This document shows positions 12,030 to 19,694 of a DNA stretch of 64,000 nt, piece after piece. This stretch comes from Rhodospirillum rubrum ATCC 11170. GTDB lineage: Bacteria; Pseudomonadota; Alphaproteobacteria; Rhodospirillales; Rhodospirillaceae. Each line of letters begins with the position of its first letter. The first letter of the stretch is position 1. The stretch lies in NCBI RefSeq assembly GCF_000013085.1, contig NC_007643.1:1-64000 (forward strand). Direction: 5' to 3'. The translations under genes were made by a program, and so were the position numbers. The notes under the pieces are model-generated. The model was given only the letters and a program-made list of their open reading frames with translations, searched no databases and had not been told where the DNA came from.

Positions 12030-12046
12030 GGTGCGCGGCCCCCCCC

Positions 12047-12913
12047 TTAGAGGCTAAAGTGGTCCCCCAGGTAGACCCGTCGGACCCCTTCATGGACGAC
12101 GATTGCGGAGGGCGGGCCCTCCATCATCACCGTTCCTTCATGAAGAATGTAGGCGCGGTCGACGATCTCCAGGGTTTCCCGAACGTTGTGATCGGTGATC
12201 AGGACGCCAAGGCCCCGATCCTTGAGGTGGGCGACAAGATCGCGGATTTCGCCAACGGCGATCGGATCGATGCCGGCCAGCGGTTCATCAAGCAGAATGA
12301 AGCCGGGGCGCGAGGCCAGGGCCCGGGCGATCTCGGCGCGTCGGCGCTCGCCGCCCGACAACGCCATCGCCGGCGAATGGCGCAGGTGGGCGATGGAAAA
12401 CTCGCTCAGCAGGGTTTCAAGCTCCTCGCGGCGGATCTCGGGATCGGGCTCGACCACCTCCAGCACGCCCAGCACGTTCTGCTCGACGCTCAAGCCGCGA
12501 AAGATCGAGGCCTCCTGCGGCAGATAGCCGATGCCCAGGCGGGCGCGGCGGTACATCGGCAAGGTGGTGACATCGGCGCCGTCCAGATAGATCGATCCCT
12601 CGTCGGGGGTGATCAATCCGGTCACGCAGTAAAAGCAGGTGGTCTTGCCCGCGCCATTGGGGCCAAGCAGGCCGACGGCCTCGCCGCGCTGGACCGACAG
12701 GCTGACATCGCGCAGCACCCGGCGCTTTTTGAAGCGTTTGCCCAGGCCGACGGCGGCCAGTCCGAAGGGCAGGGGGCGCGGCGGCTCGTCCTCGCGCGCG
12801 GGCGTCGCCGCCGGGGTCGCCGGTTCGTCCCGGGGCTGGTCGCCCGGGGGGGCGTCGACGGCGGTCTTGGGGTCGGTATCTGGGGTGGCGACAAGGCGGG
12901 GCTCTTCGGTCAT
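12047..12913 (-). CDS. lptB: LPS export ABC transporter ATP-binding protein LptB
   Basis: LptB powers the LptB2FG complex, which extracts lipopolysaccharide from the inner membrane for transport to the outer membrane. Walker A GPNGAGKTTCF, signature LSGGERRRAEIARAL, Walker B FILLDEPLAGIDP and the switch histidine (LITDHNVRE) are all present. The protein is 288 residues, longer than the usual roughly 240, because of an N-terminal Pro/Asp/Glu-rich extension of about 48 residues before the ABC fold. The ATG overlaps the lptA stop by 4 bases, which supports the long start. It belongs to the kdsD-lptC-lptA-lptB operon. Confidence 0.95.
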   Translation of the reverse strand: MTEEPRLVATPDTDPKTAVDAPPGDQPRDEPATPAATPAREDEPPRPLPFGLAAVGLGKRFKKRRVLRDVSLSVQRGEAVGLLGPNGAGKTTCFYCVTGLITPDEGSIYLDGADVTTLPMYRRARLGIGYLPQEASIFRGLSVEQNVLGVLEVVEPDPEIRREELETLLSEFSIAHLRHSPAMALSGGERRRAEIARALASRPGFILLDEPLAGIDPIAVGEIRDLVAHLKDRGLGVLITDHNVRETLEIVDRAYILHEGTVMMEGPPSAIVVHEGVRRVYLGDHFSL

Positions 12914-13881
12914 TTCGTCCCTCCCTGTCCGCCGATCAATCCCTTGCGCTCACCATTACCGTTCGCCGAGGGTTTGAACAAGGCCCGTGCCCGGTCCTGG
13001 CCATCGCCGAACAGCCGGCTGACCCCGGTCTTCATGTTGACCGTGGCCCGGGTGCCGTTAAGTTGCTCGCCCTCGGTGGTGATGCGCACCGCGCCAAGCA
13101 CCGTCGCCTGACCGCTGGTCGGGTCATAGGTCGCCTCGTCGCCCCGGATCACCTCGTTGGGGGTGACGACCACCACATTGCCCACCGCCGTCATCACCTT
13201 GATATTCGATCCCTCGGCCGGCGCGGCCAAGCCGGCGCCGGATTTGCTTGTCGCGGGCTTGCCCTTGGCGGAGCCGGCGGTCTTGGGGGTGGAGGCGTCC
13301 TTGAAATAGGCGGTCAGCACGTCGGCGGTGATGGTCTGGCGCGAGGCGATCTGGCGCGAGGTGGCATTGCCGCGCGCCACCGCCAGATTGCGCTCTTCCC
13401 AATACTCCAGACTGTCGTCGGCGGTGACGATGTCGGAGGCCGATTCCATTTTGAGATTGTCGCCGGTCAGCCACATGACCTTGCGATCAAGATCGCGCAC
13501 GGCGTCGGTGCCGGTGATGGTGCGATCGGTCAGCAGGATGCGGACATTGCCGTGGGCTTCCATGCGGTAGATGTCGCCACCGCCGGTATCGCTCGACTCC
13601 GCGCCGGCGCTGGCATCGGTGCGATAGCGGGCGAGCAGGCGGTCGGCGCGGACCTCGCTGTCGCCCTGGATGGCGGCGGCATTGCCGTTGGCGATGTAAA
13701 CGGCCTCGTCGCGGCGCCATTCGATCCCGTCATCGGCATAGACCTCGAGCGGCTGGCCCCCGGCCGTCTGCGCCCCGGCGGCGGTCGGGGCGAGGACCAG
13801 CAGGGCGGCCACGCCCAACGCCCGGATCAGCCGGGATCCGGCCGTGGGCGAAGGGGGGAAGGCCGGCGCCGCGTGGGTCAT
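12910..13881 (-). CDS. lptA: LPS transport periplasmic bridge protein LptA
   Basis: LptA forms the periplasmic beta-jellyroll bridge that carries LPS from LptC to the outer-membrane LptD/E. The 323-residue protein has an N-terminal signal peptide (IRALGVAALLVLAPTAAGAQT) and the OstA/LptA repeats, such as GNAAAIQGDSEVRADRL, ITGTDAVRDLDRKVMWLTG and VVTPNEVIRGDEATYDP. It is longer than E. coli LptA (about 185 residues), as is common in alphaproteobacteria, with a Gly/Lys-rich insert near residues 210-235. It overlaps both lptC and lptB by 4 bases, showing tight translational coupling. Confidence 0.9.
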   Translation of the reverse strand: MTHAAPAFPPSPTAGSRLIRALGVAALLVLAPTAAGAQTAGGQPLEVYADDGIEWRRDEAVYIANGNAAAIQGDSEVRADRLLARYRTDASAGAESSDTGGGDIYRMEAHGNVRILLTDRTITGTDAVRDLDRKVMWLTGDNLKMESASDIVTADDSLEYWEERNLAVARGNATSRQIASRQTITADVLTAYFKDASTPKTAGSAKGKPATSKSGAGLAAPAEGSNIKVMTAVGNVVVVTPNEVIRGDEATYDPTSGQATVLGAVRITTEGEQLNGTRATVNMKTGVSRLFGDGQDRARALFKPSANGNGERKGLIGGQGGTK

Positions 13882-14702
13882 GGTTTGGTCTTTCCAGGAT
13901 GGGGGCCAGAAGGAGGGCCAGAATGGAGGCCAGACGGTTCGGGATCGGTGGCGGGGCGCTTGGCCGGCGAAGGCGCGGCCGGGTCGGACTCGGTGACCAC
14001 CAGCTTGGCCTTGCCGGTGAACAAGATCCGGTTGCCGCCGTCAAGCACGCGGAATCCCTCCGATACGATTTCCAGCCCCGGCCCCTGGCCCTTGACCGGC
14101 TGATCGCCCATCGCCTCGTCGGTATCGAGGTGAATGCGCGCGGCGTTGGTCTGGAACTGGAAGCCATCGTCCCGATAGAGCAGAACGCCGCTTTCCAGAT
14201 CGACCACCTGTTTCTGGTCGGTGAGATAGCCCAGATCGCTCGATAGCGAGAGCCATTTGCCGCTTGATTGGGTCAGGTCGCCCTTGGGGTTGGTCAGGCG
14301 GGTGCGTTCGTCGCCCGCCCCCATCTCGGTCGCCAGATCGGCCGTCACCGTGAAGGGCTGGTCGGTCGAATCCGTGCCCAGATAGCGGGGATTGACCACG
14401 CTTTTGAGATCGATCGCCGAGGGGTCGAGGGCCGAGAAATCAAGATTGAGGGATTCGGTGCGGTCGGCGATCTGCGGCCAGGCCAGCACCACCCCCAGCA
14501 TCGCCGCCGCCAGACTGGGCAGCAGCAGCTTCATCAGCGCGACGAACCGGCTATAGCCCTGGGGCGAGGCGCCGGCCGGGCGGGTTTTGCGCGGGCGCAT
14601 CGGCGGCGCCCCCTCGTGAAGGCGCACCACGCTGTCGGCCCGCACCGCCACCAGCGGCGGCGGTTGGGATGCCTGGGGCGTGGGGTGCGCCTCGCCGCTC
14701 AT
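13878..14702 (-). CDS. lptC: LPS export system protein LptC
   Basis: LptC is the single-pass inner-membrane protein that hands LPS from LptB2FG to LptA. It has a cytoplasmic N-terminus of about 60 residues, one membrane segment (FVALMKLLLPSLAAAMLGVV, continuing to AWP), and a periplasmic jellyroll domain with LptA-like pattern. At 274 residues it is longer than the E. coli protein (191) but typical for the DUF1239-type alphaproteobacterial LptC. Assignment rests on topology and its place between kdsD and lptA, with 4-base overlaps on both sides. Confidence 0.88.
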   Translation of the reverse strand: MSGEAHPTPQASQPPPLVAVRADSVVRLHEGAPPMRPRKTRPAGASPQGYSRFVALMKLLLPSLAAAMLGVVLAWPQIADRTESLNLDFSALDPSAIDLKSVVNPRYLGTDSTDQPFTVTADLATEMGAGDERTRLTNPKGDLTQSSGKWLSLSSDLGYLTDQKQVVDLESGVLLYRDDGFQFQTNAARIHLDTDEAMGDQPVKGQGPGLEIVSEGFRVLDGGNRILFTGKAKLVVTESDPAAPSPAKRPATDPEPSGLHSGPPSGPHPGKTKP

Positions 14703-15721
14703 GCAAGCCCCGCCCTCAGGCAGTCATGCAGATGCAGGAAACCGACCGGGCGCTTGTCGGCGTCAAGGGCGAACAGGCCGGTGATGGCGCTTTCGTTCAT
14801 GATCCGCAGGCCCTCGATCGCCAGGGTCGTCGGCGCGATGGTCTTGGGGGTGGGGGTCATCACCGAGCCGGCGGTGCGCGACCACAGGTCGGCGCCCATA
14901 TGGCGGCGCAGGTCGCCATCGGTGATGATGCCGGCGAGGCGGCCGGCCGCGTCGACGACACCGACGCAGCCCAGGCTTTTGGAGCTGATTTCAAGGATGG
15001 CCTCGGCCATCGGCGTGGCCGGGCCGACCAGCGGCAGGCGGTCTTGGCCGTGCATCAGGTCGGCGACCTTGAGCAGCTTGCGCCCCAACTGGCCGCCGGG
15101 GTGGAACAGCCGGAAATCGCTGGCGGTGAAGCCGCGACGCTCGAGCAGGGCCACGGCCAGGGCGTCGCCCAGGGCCATCATCGCCGTGGTCGAGGTGGTG
15201 GGGGCGAGGCCATGGGGGCAGGCCTCGGTCAAGGCCGGCAGCACCAGGGCGACATCGGCGGCGTCCGACAGGGCGCTGGGATGACGGCCGGTGATCGAGA
15301 TCAGCGGAATGCCCATGCGCCGGGTATAGGCCACCATATCGGCCAGTTCGGGGGTTTCGCCGGAATTCGACAGGGCGATCACCGCGTCGCTGCGCCCGAT
15401 CATCCCCAGGTCGCCGTGGCTGGCTTCGGCGGGGTGGACGAAGAACGACGGCGTTCCGGTCGAGGCCAGGGTGGCGGCGATCTTGGCCGCGACATGGCCG
15501 CTTTTGCCCATGCCCGAAATGATCACCTTGCCCGATCGCTTGGCCGGGCCGTCGCACAGCAGGTCGATGGCGGCGGTGAAGGCGCCGTTCAGATCGGCGG
15601 CCAGCGCCCGCAGGGCCTCGGCCTCGGCCTCGAGGACATGGCGGGCGCAAGCGAGGGCGCGGCCCGCCTCGTCGGAGAGGTCGGCCACCGGAGCGGAAAT
15701 GCTGGGAGAGGGGATCGTCAT
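14699..15721 (-). CDS. kdsD: Arabinose-5-phosphate isomerase (SIS plus CBS domains)
   Basis: KdsD converts ribulose 5-phosphate to arabinose 5-phosphate, the first step of KDO synthesis for the LPS core. The 340-residue protein has an N-terminal SIS sugar isomerase domain (GKVIISGMGKSGHVAAKIAATL, a serine-rich SNSGETPE loop, the catalytic-site region HGDLGMI) and two C-terminal CBS domains (from about residue 215). ATG 15721 is chosen because GAGGAAGG lies about 10 bases upstream and the preceding sequence is an intergenic repeat. It opens the LPS transport operon and overlaps lptC by 4 bases. Confidence 0.93.
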   Translation of the reverse strand: MTIPSPSISAPVADLSDEAGRALACARHVLEAEAEALRALAADLNGAFTAAIDLLCDGPAKRSGKVIISGMGKSGHVAAKIAATLASTGTPSFFVHPAEASHGDLGMIGRSDAVIALSNSGETPELADMVAYTRRMGIPLISITGRHPSALSDAADVALVLPALTEACPHGLAPTTSTTAMMALGDALAVALLERRGFTASDFRLFHPGGQLGRKLLKVADLMHGQDRLPLVGPATPMAEAILEISSKSLGCVGVVDAAGRLAGIITDGDLRRHMGADLWSRTAGSVMTPTPKTIAPTTLAIEGLRIMNESAITGLFALDADKRPVGFLHLHDCLRAGLA

Positions 15722-15763
15722 CGCGAAACCGTTGCCTTCCTCGAAGCCAAGTCTAGAGCGGCG

Positions 15764-15792
15764 AGCGGAAAAGGGACTGCCGGTTTTCCGCT
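15764..15792. repeat. Palindromic hairpin repeat (GCGGAAAA type), copy 1
   Basis: AGCGGAAAA pairs with TTTTCCGCT across an 11-base centre. A closely similar hairpin (GCGGAAAAGG then CCGGCTTTCCGC) occurs at 48707-48733. It lies just upstream of kdsD. Palindromes of this type are common in alphaproteobacterial intergenic DNA; their role is unclear. Confidence 0.6.
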
Positions 15793-16231
15793 CTGTCATC
15801 GTTCTAATCCACTGAATCCAGATCAAGGTGTCTGCGTTAAAGGGGGCCCATCCAACGCAGTTCGATCTAGGACCGGGGTCCCGCAGGGGCGGTCCCCTTC
15901 TCCGTACCCAGGGGGTCGCCCGAAACGGATCCTCGGAAAGGGCGGACCCCCGTCCCTGAAAAACCGGCGGCTTTTCAGTCAGACAGTATCGCGGGCCGAC
16001 ATGGCGCCATCATGGCGGATCCGGTCGGCGGGCGGGGTCGGTTCGGGGCTTGGTGGACGGTCGGTAAAGCGTGCCGCACCTCCCTCCGAACGTCGCAGAG
16101 GTGTAGCCCGCCTCAGGGATACAGGCAAGCGCCCTGGGGGCAAACTATGGAAAAGCCGTGCGCTCGGGTCAATGGCGGTGTCCGGCCAGCCTTGCGGACG
16201 ACCGGGGATCACGGACCATCCCCAGAGGGGA
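15793..16231. other. Non-coding gap between rnd and kdsD with long inverted repeats
   Basis: No convincing gene is present in about 440 bases. Around 15884-15960 a GC-rich segment (CAGGGGCGG with CCCCCGTCCCTG) can fold back into a long imperfect hairpin, followed by an A-run and GGCGGC. Another inverted element (GCCTCAGGGATACAGGC) lies near 16112. It could hold a leader structure for the kdsD operon or a small RNA, but I cannot match it to a known RNA family. Confidence 0.35.
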
Positions 16232-16852
16232 TCAATGACTGAAGATATCGGGCTCTTCCCAGCCGGCCAGATCGAGCAGGGCGCGGGTGGGCAGGAAGCG
16301 GAAGCAGCCTTCGGCCAGGGTCGTGCGGCCTTCGCGGGCGAGCAGGCCATCCAGGCGGGCCTTCAGCGCGTGCAGGTACAAGACATCGCTGGCGGCATAG
16401 GTCAACTGCTCGGGGCTCAGGCTTTCGGCGCCCCAGTCGCTGGTTTGCTGATGCTTGGACAGATCGACGCCCAGCAGGTCCTTGCACAAGGCCTTCAGCC
16501 CGTGGCTATCCGTATTGGTGCGGCACAGCTTGCTGGCGATCTTCGTGCAATAGACCGGCTCGCACAGCACGCCCAGGCCGTGGTGGATCGAGGCGATGTC
16601 GAAGCGGCCGAAATGCATGATCTTCAGCACCGAGGGATCGCCAAGCAACGACGCCAGCACCGGGGCCTGCAGGTCGCGGTTCAGATGGACGACATGGGCG
16701 ATGTTGTCGCCGCCCGAAAGCTGGACGACGCACAGGCGATCGCGATGGGGGTTCAGCCCCATGGTCTCGGTATCGACGGCGATGCCCTGGGGGAAGGTCA
16801 GACCGCTGGGCAGGTCGCCGCGGTGGTAATGGATGGTCGGTGCGATGGTCAT
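16232..16852 (-). CDS. rnd: Ribonuclease D-like 3'-5' exonuclease
   Basis: This is a DEDDy-family exonuclease probably acting on tRNA or other small RNA 3' ends. The 206-residue protein contains the three exonuclease motifs: VDTETMGLNPHRD (Asp27, Glu29), HFGRFDIA, and the third motif in YAASDVLYLHAL with its Tyr and Asp. It consists of the nuclease domain alone; the HRDC domains of E. coli RNase D are absent, as is usual in short alphaproteobacterial versions. ATG 16852 starts the conserved region, though its ribosome-binding site is weak and the frame is open for another 28 codons. A tRNA-Leu gene lies upstream on the same strand. Confidence 0.88.
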   Translation of the reverse strand: MTIAPTIHYHRGDLPSGLTFPQGIAVDTETMGLNPHRDRLCVVQLSGGDNIAHVVHLNRDLQAPVLASLLGDPSVLKIMHFGRFDIASIHHGLGVLCEPVYCTKIASKLCRTNTDSHGLKALCKDLLGVDLSKHQQTSDWGAESLSPEQLTYAASDVLYLHALKARLDGLLAREGRTTLAEGCFRFLPTRALLDLAGWEEPDIFSH

Positions 16853-17015
16853 CGATGGGGTCCAGCGGCGGGAGCGAAAGCCGAGAGGATCGGCGGGGAG
16901 GCGCTTGAGCACGGGGTGGAACCGCCAGGGCGCCAACCGCCAAAACGCGTCGCGCCGCCGCCGGATCCCTTGGGGGGATCCGGCCGTCGGCGGCTAACGA
17001 TACGGTAGTGTGATT

Positions 17016-17102
17016 TGGTGCCCAGGAGAAGACTCGAACTTCCACGACCTTTCGGCCACAGGTACCTGAAACCTGCGCGTCTACCAATTCCGCCACCTGG
17101 GC
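17016..17102 (-). tRNA. tRNA-Leu with anticodon CAG
   Basis: The 87-base gene reads GCCCAGG at the 5' end and CCTGGGC-ACCA at the 3' end on the minus strand, so the CCA is encoded. The anticodon stem CAGGT/ACCTG encloses the loop TTCAGGT, giving CAG. A long variable arm (GTGGCCGAAAGGTCGT) is typical of class II leucine tRNAs. The D-loop and T-arm (GTTCGAGTC) fit the consensus. Confidence 0.96.
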
Positions 17103-17355
17103 TCAGGCTGCTTTGTCGGCAGGGCGCAAATCTCTAAAGGGGTTTATCGCACCTGTCAAAGGGAAAAATCATGGCCATCGTTTTTTTATGGTTCTTACCC
17201 CGATCCGCGCCCCGCTCACCCGTGGGGCGGGGGGTGATTGCGTTGCGTTCGGGGAAGGCTTATGTCAGGTTTCCTCCGCTCCGGTTGTTTGAGCCGGATC
17301 GGGGCGGCGTCGCCATCGACGTCGGACGGATCGCAAGGCGAAGGGAAGGCGCAAG

Positions 17356-18378
17356 ATGACTGGCCGCGTCGTTACCGTTTTCGGGGGCTCGGGCTCCATC
17401 GGCAGGCAATTGGTCGCCCTGTTGGCCGACCAGGGGGCGCGGGTGCGCGTCGCCGTGCGCGATACCGAGAAGGCCCATTTCCTCAAGCCCCTCGGCCAAC
17501 TGGGCCAGATCGCCCCGATCTCGGCCTCGGTGTCGGATGCCGCTTCGGTCAAGCGCGCCGTCGAAGGCGCCGATCAGGTGGTCAATCTGGTGGGCATCCT
17601 GGCCGAAAGCGGCCGGCGGACCTTTCAGGCGGTTCATGTCGACGGGGCGGCCACCGTCGCCCGGGCCAGCGCCGAAGCCGGCGTCGACGCCCTGATCCAC
17701 ATGTCGGCCCTGGGGGCCGATGAGGCCTCGGACGCCAACTATAGCAAAACAAAGGCTTTGGGCGAAAAGGCCGTGCGCGAGGCCTTTCCCGCCGCCACCA
17801 TTTTGCGCCCCAGCGTTGTCTTCGGCCCCGACGACGGGTTCTTCAACCTGTTCGCCGGTCTCCAGCGGCTTTCGCCGGTGCTGCCCTATTTCACCCGCGA
17901 CGGCTTCCGGCGCGGCGGCTCGGGCGTTTGCGGGATCGATCTGGCGGGCAGCGGCGGCCCGAAGTTCCAGCCGGTTTATGTCGGCGATGTCGCCCGCGCC
18001 ATGATCGCCATCCTCGATACCCCGGCCCTGCGCGGCAAAACCTATGAACTGGGCGGCCCCCGGGTTTATTCCATGAAAGAGATCATGGATCTGGTGGTCG
18101 CGGTGACCCGCCGGCGCACCCTTGTGGTTCCGCTGCCGTTCTGGGTCGCCCGGCTGCAGGGGCGTTTGCTTGAAAAGCTGCCCAATCCGCCGCTGACCAG
18201 CGATCAGGTGCGGCTGATGGAAGTCGACAACGTGTGTTCGGGCGCCCTGCCCGGTCTTGGCGATCTTGGCATCGAGCCCGAGGCGGCCGAGGCGATCTTG
18301 CCCACCTATCTCAGCCGTTTCCGCGGGCTTGACCGCCACATGATCCTGCGCGGCGACGGCCGCCCGCCAAAGGTGTGA
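17356..18378 (+). CDS. NAD(P)-binding epimerase/NDUFA9-like protein
   Basis: An atypical short-chain dehydrogenase of 340 residues with an N-terminal Rossmann motif (VTVFGGSGSIGRQLV) and a YSKTKALGE segment in place of the usual catalytic YxxxK (YSKTK does preserve Tyr and Lys). The pattern ILRPSVVFGPDDGFFNLFA matches the complex I accessory subunit NDUFA9/NAD-dependent epimerase group found across alphaproteobacteria. Members may bind NADPH at complex I or act in ubiquinone or lipid metabolism, so no reaction can be assigned here. It is monocistronic, opposite in direction to rnd, and convergent with uppP. Confidence 0.85.
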   Translation: MTGRVVTVFGGSGSIGRQLVALLADQGARVRVAVRDTEKAHFLKPLGQLGQIAPISASVSDAASVKRAVEGADQVVNLVGILAESGRRTFQAVHVDGAATVARASAEAGVDALIHMSALGADEASDANYSKTKALGEKAVREAFPAATILRPSVVFGPDDGFFNLFAGLQRLSPVLPYFTRDGFRRGGSGVCGIDLAGSGGPKFQPVYVGDVARAMIAILDTPALRGKTYELGGPRVYSMKEIMDLVVAVTRRRTLVVPLPFWVARLQGRLLEKLPNPPLTSDQVRLMEVDNVCSGALPGLGDLGIEPEAAEAILPTYLSRFRGLDRHMILRGDGRPPKV

Positions 18379-18442
18379 GCGAGGCGCCGGGAACACCGGC
18401 CGCTCCATTGCGGCGCCTCCGCTCCGCTTTTGCCTGAGCAGA

Positions 18443-18500
18443 GCGAATCCCGAGCACTCCGGACCAAAGTGCGGCGACGATTGGCTCCCCTATCAAGAGA
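18443..18500 (+). repeat. Dispersed palindromic repeat, copy 2
   Basis: The sequence GCGAATCCCGAGCACT... to GATTGGCTCCCC resembles the copy at 6772. The inner stem is GCACT with AGTGC where copy 1 has GCGATCTG with CAGATCGC, so the stem is kept while the bases change. Its right end contains the uppP stop codon. Confidence 0.65.
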
Positions 18501-19341
18501 CTAGGAACGGCGCCAGATCGGGTCCCAGATAGGCAAGGGCGAGCAGGGCGGCGCCCAGGAGGACGCGGTAGGCGACGAAGGGGCCGAAGCCGTGGCGGCG
18601 CAGCCAAGCCATCATCGCCGCCACCGCCAGGAAGGCCGCCAAAAAGGCCGTCACGGCGGCGATCAGCGCCGCCGGCGCCATCGCCGACTGACCGACGCGA
18701 GCCAGATCAAGGCCGACCAGCGTGGCCGCTCCGGCGATGGCCGGAATCGACAGCAGCATGGAAAAACGCGCCGACTCCACCCGCTCATAGCCTAGCAGCC
18801 GGGCGGCGGTCATCGCCACGCCGGTGCGGCTGACCCCGGGCAGCAGGGCCAAGCATTGGGCGAGGCCGATCAGCAGGCAATCGATCCCCCCCATGTGCTC
18901 GACGCGCTTGACCGTCATGCACAGGCGGTCGATGACGCCAAGCAGCAGGCCAAAGCCCAGGGTCGTCCAGCCGATGGTGGCAAGGCCGGGGCTGGCGATG
19001 GGTCCGGCGAAATGGGCCAGCAGCAAAACCGTGGCGACGGCGGGCAGGGTGCCCAGAACCACCAGAAAGGCGAGGCGGGCGCCGGGATCGCGCTTGCCCT
19101 TGAGCAACCGCAGGCAACCGCCGATCATTGCCGCCTCGTCGCGCCAGAAATAAAGGGCGACGGCGCCCAGGGTCCCCAGGTGGACGGCGACATCCAGGGC
19201 TACCCCTTGGTCGGGCCATGTGGTTGGCGACGGCCAGGGAGTCAGCAAGGGCAGCAGGGCGAGATGGCCCGTGGAGCTGAGGGGAAGGACTTCGGTGATG
19301 CCCTGGATCAGCGCCAGAACCACAATTTGCAGAAGGAGCAC
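18493..19341 (-). CDS. uppP: Undecaprenyl-diphosphatase UppP (BacA)
   Basis: UppP removes a phosphate from undecaprenyl diphosphate to recycle the lipid carrier for peptidoglycan and other envelope polymers. Its loss or overproduction affects bacitracin sensitivity. The 282-residue polytopic membrane protein carries both family motifs: QGITEVLPLSSTGHL near the N-terminus and PGVSRTGVAMTAARLLG in the middle, together with 7-8 hydrophobic segments. Its last codons lie inside a dispersed palindromic repeat, so the extreme C-terminus may have been remodelled by it. Confidence 0.95.
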   Translation of the reverse strand: MLLLQIVVLALIQGITEVLPLSSTGHLALLPLLTPWPSPTTWPDQGVALDVAVHLGTLGAVALYFWRDEAAMIGGCLRLLKGKRDPGARLAFLVVLGTLPAVATVLLLAHFAGPIASPGLATIGWTTLGFGLLLGVIDRLCMTVKRVEHMGGIDCLLIGLAQCLALLPGVSRTGVAMTAARLLGYERVESARFSMLLSIPAIAGAATLVGLDLARVGQSAMAPAALIAAVTAFLAAFLAVAAMMAWLRRHGFGPFVAYRVLLGAALLALAYLGPDLAPFLVS

Positions 19342-19350
19342 GAAGGGGCA

Positions 19351-19399
19351 CCCACAAAATATTGGCTTGGTCGCGTTATAACACCAGCCGTTTTGTGGG
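19351..19399. promoter_or_regulatory. Spaced inverted repeat between uppP and gltD
   Basis: CCCACAAAA (19351-19359) and TTTTGTGGG (19391-19399) form a perfect inverted repeat with 31 bases between the arms, in the divergent promoter region of uppP and gltD. The interval includes TTATAAC, a possible -10. The two arms could be paired operator half-sites or a hairpin; the regulator is unknown. Confidence 0.35.
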
Positions 19400-19694
19400 C
19401 ACAGGGGGATGAAAGGTCAAGAAGGCTTACTAATTTTCCCAGGGCCATCCGGCCAAGGCTGAGGGGATGTAAGGCTTAAGGAACCTTCGGAACCAAATGG
19501 TTCGCATGGGATTACGATCTGTCGATTTCTTCTTGGCGACGACGGTTTCGCGCCTTAAGAAACGGAAACGCCCGGCCCAGTTGCCGGCGCCCCGGCTTGC
19601 CGCCGCGCCCGACCGGCGCCGCCGGCGGCCTTGCCCAAGATGACCCGCCGACAGCCGTTCCTATTCGCCAGATCGCCACCAGGGAGAGTCGCCG

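Noticed and set aside
15793-16231. Known riboswitch or 6S RNA in the rnd-kdsD gap
   Set aside because: Compared by memory with cobalamin, TPP, glycine, SRP, tmRNA and 6S patterns; none fits. Left as an unassigned structured region.
14669-17008. 779-codon plus-strand open frame across kdsD and rnd
   Set aside because: High GC leaves antisense frames open. It crosses two well-supported minus-strand genes and has Gln/Gly/His-rich shadow composition.
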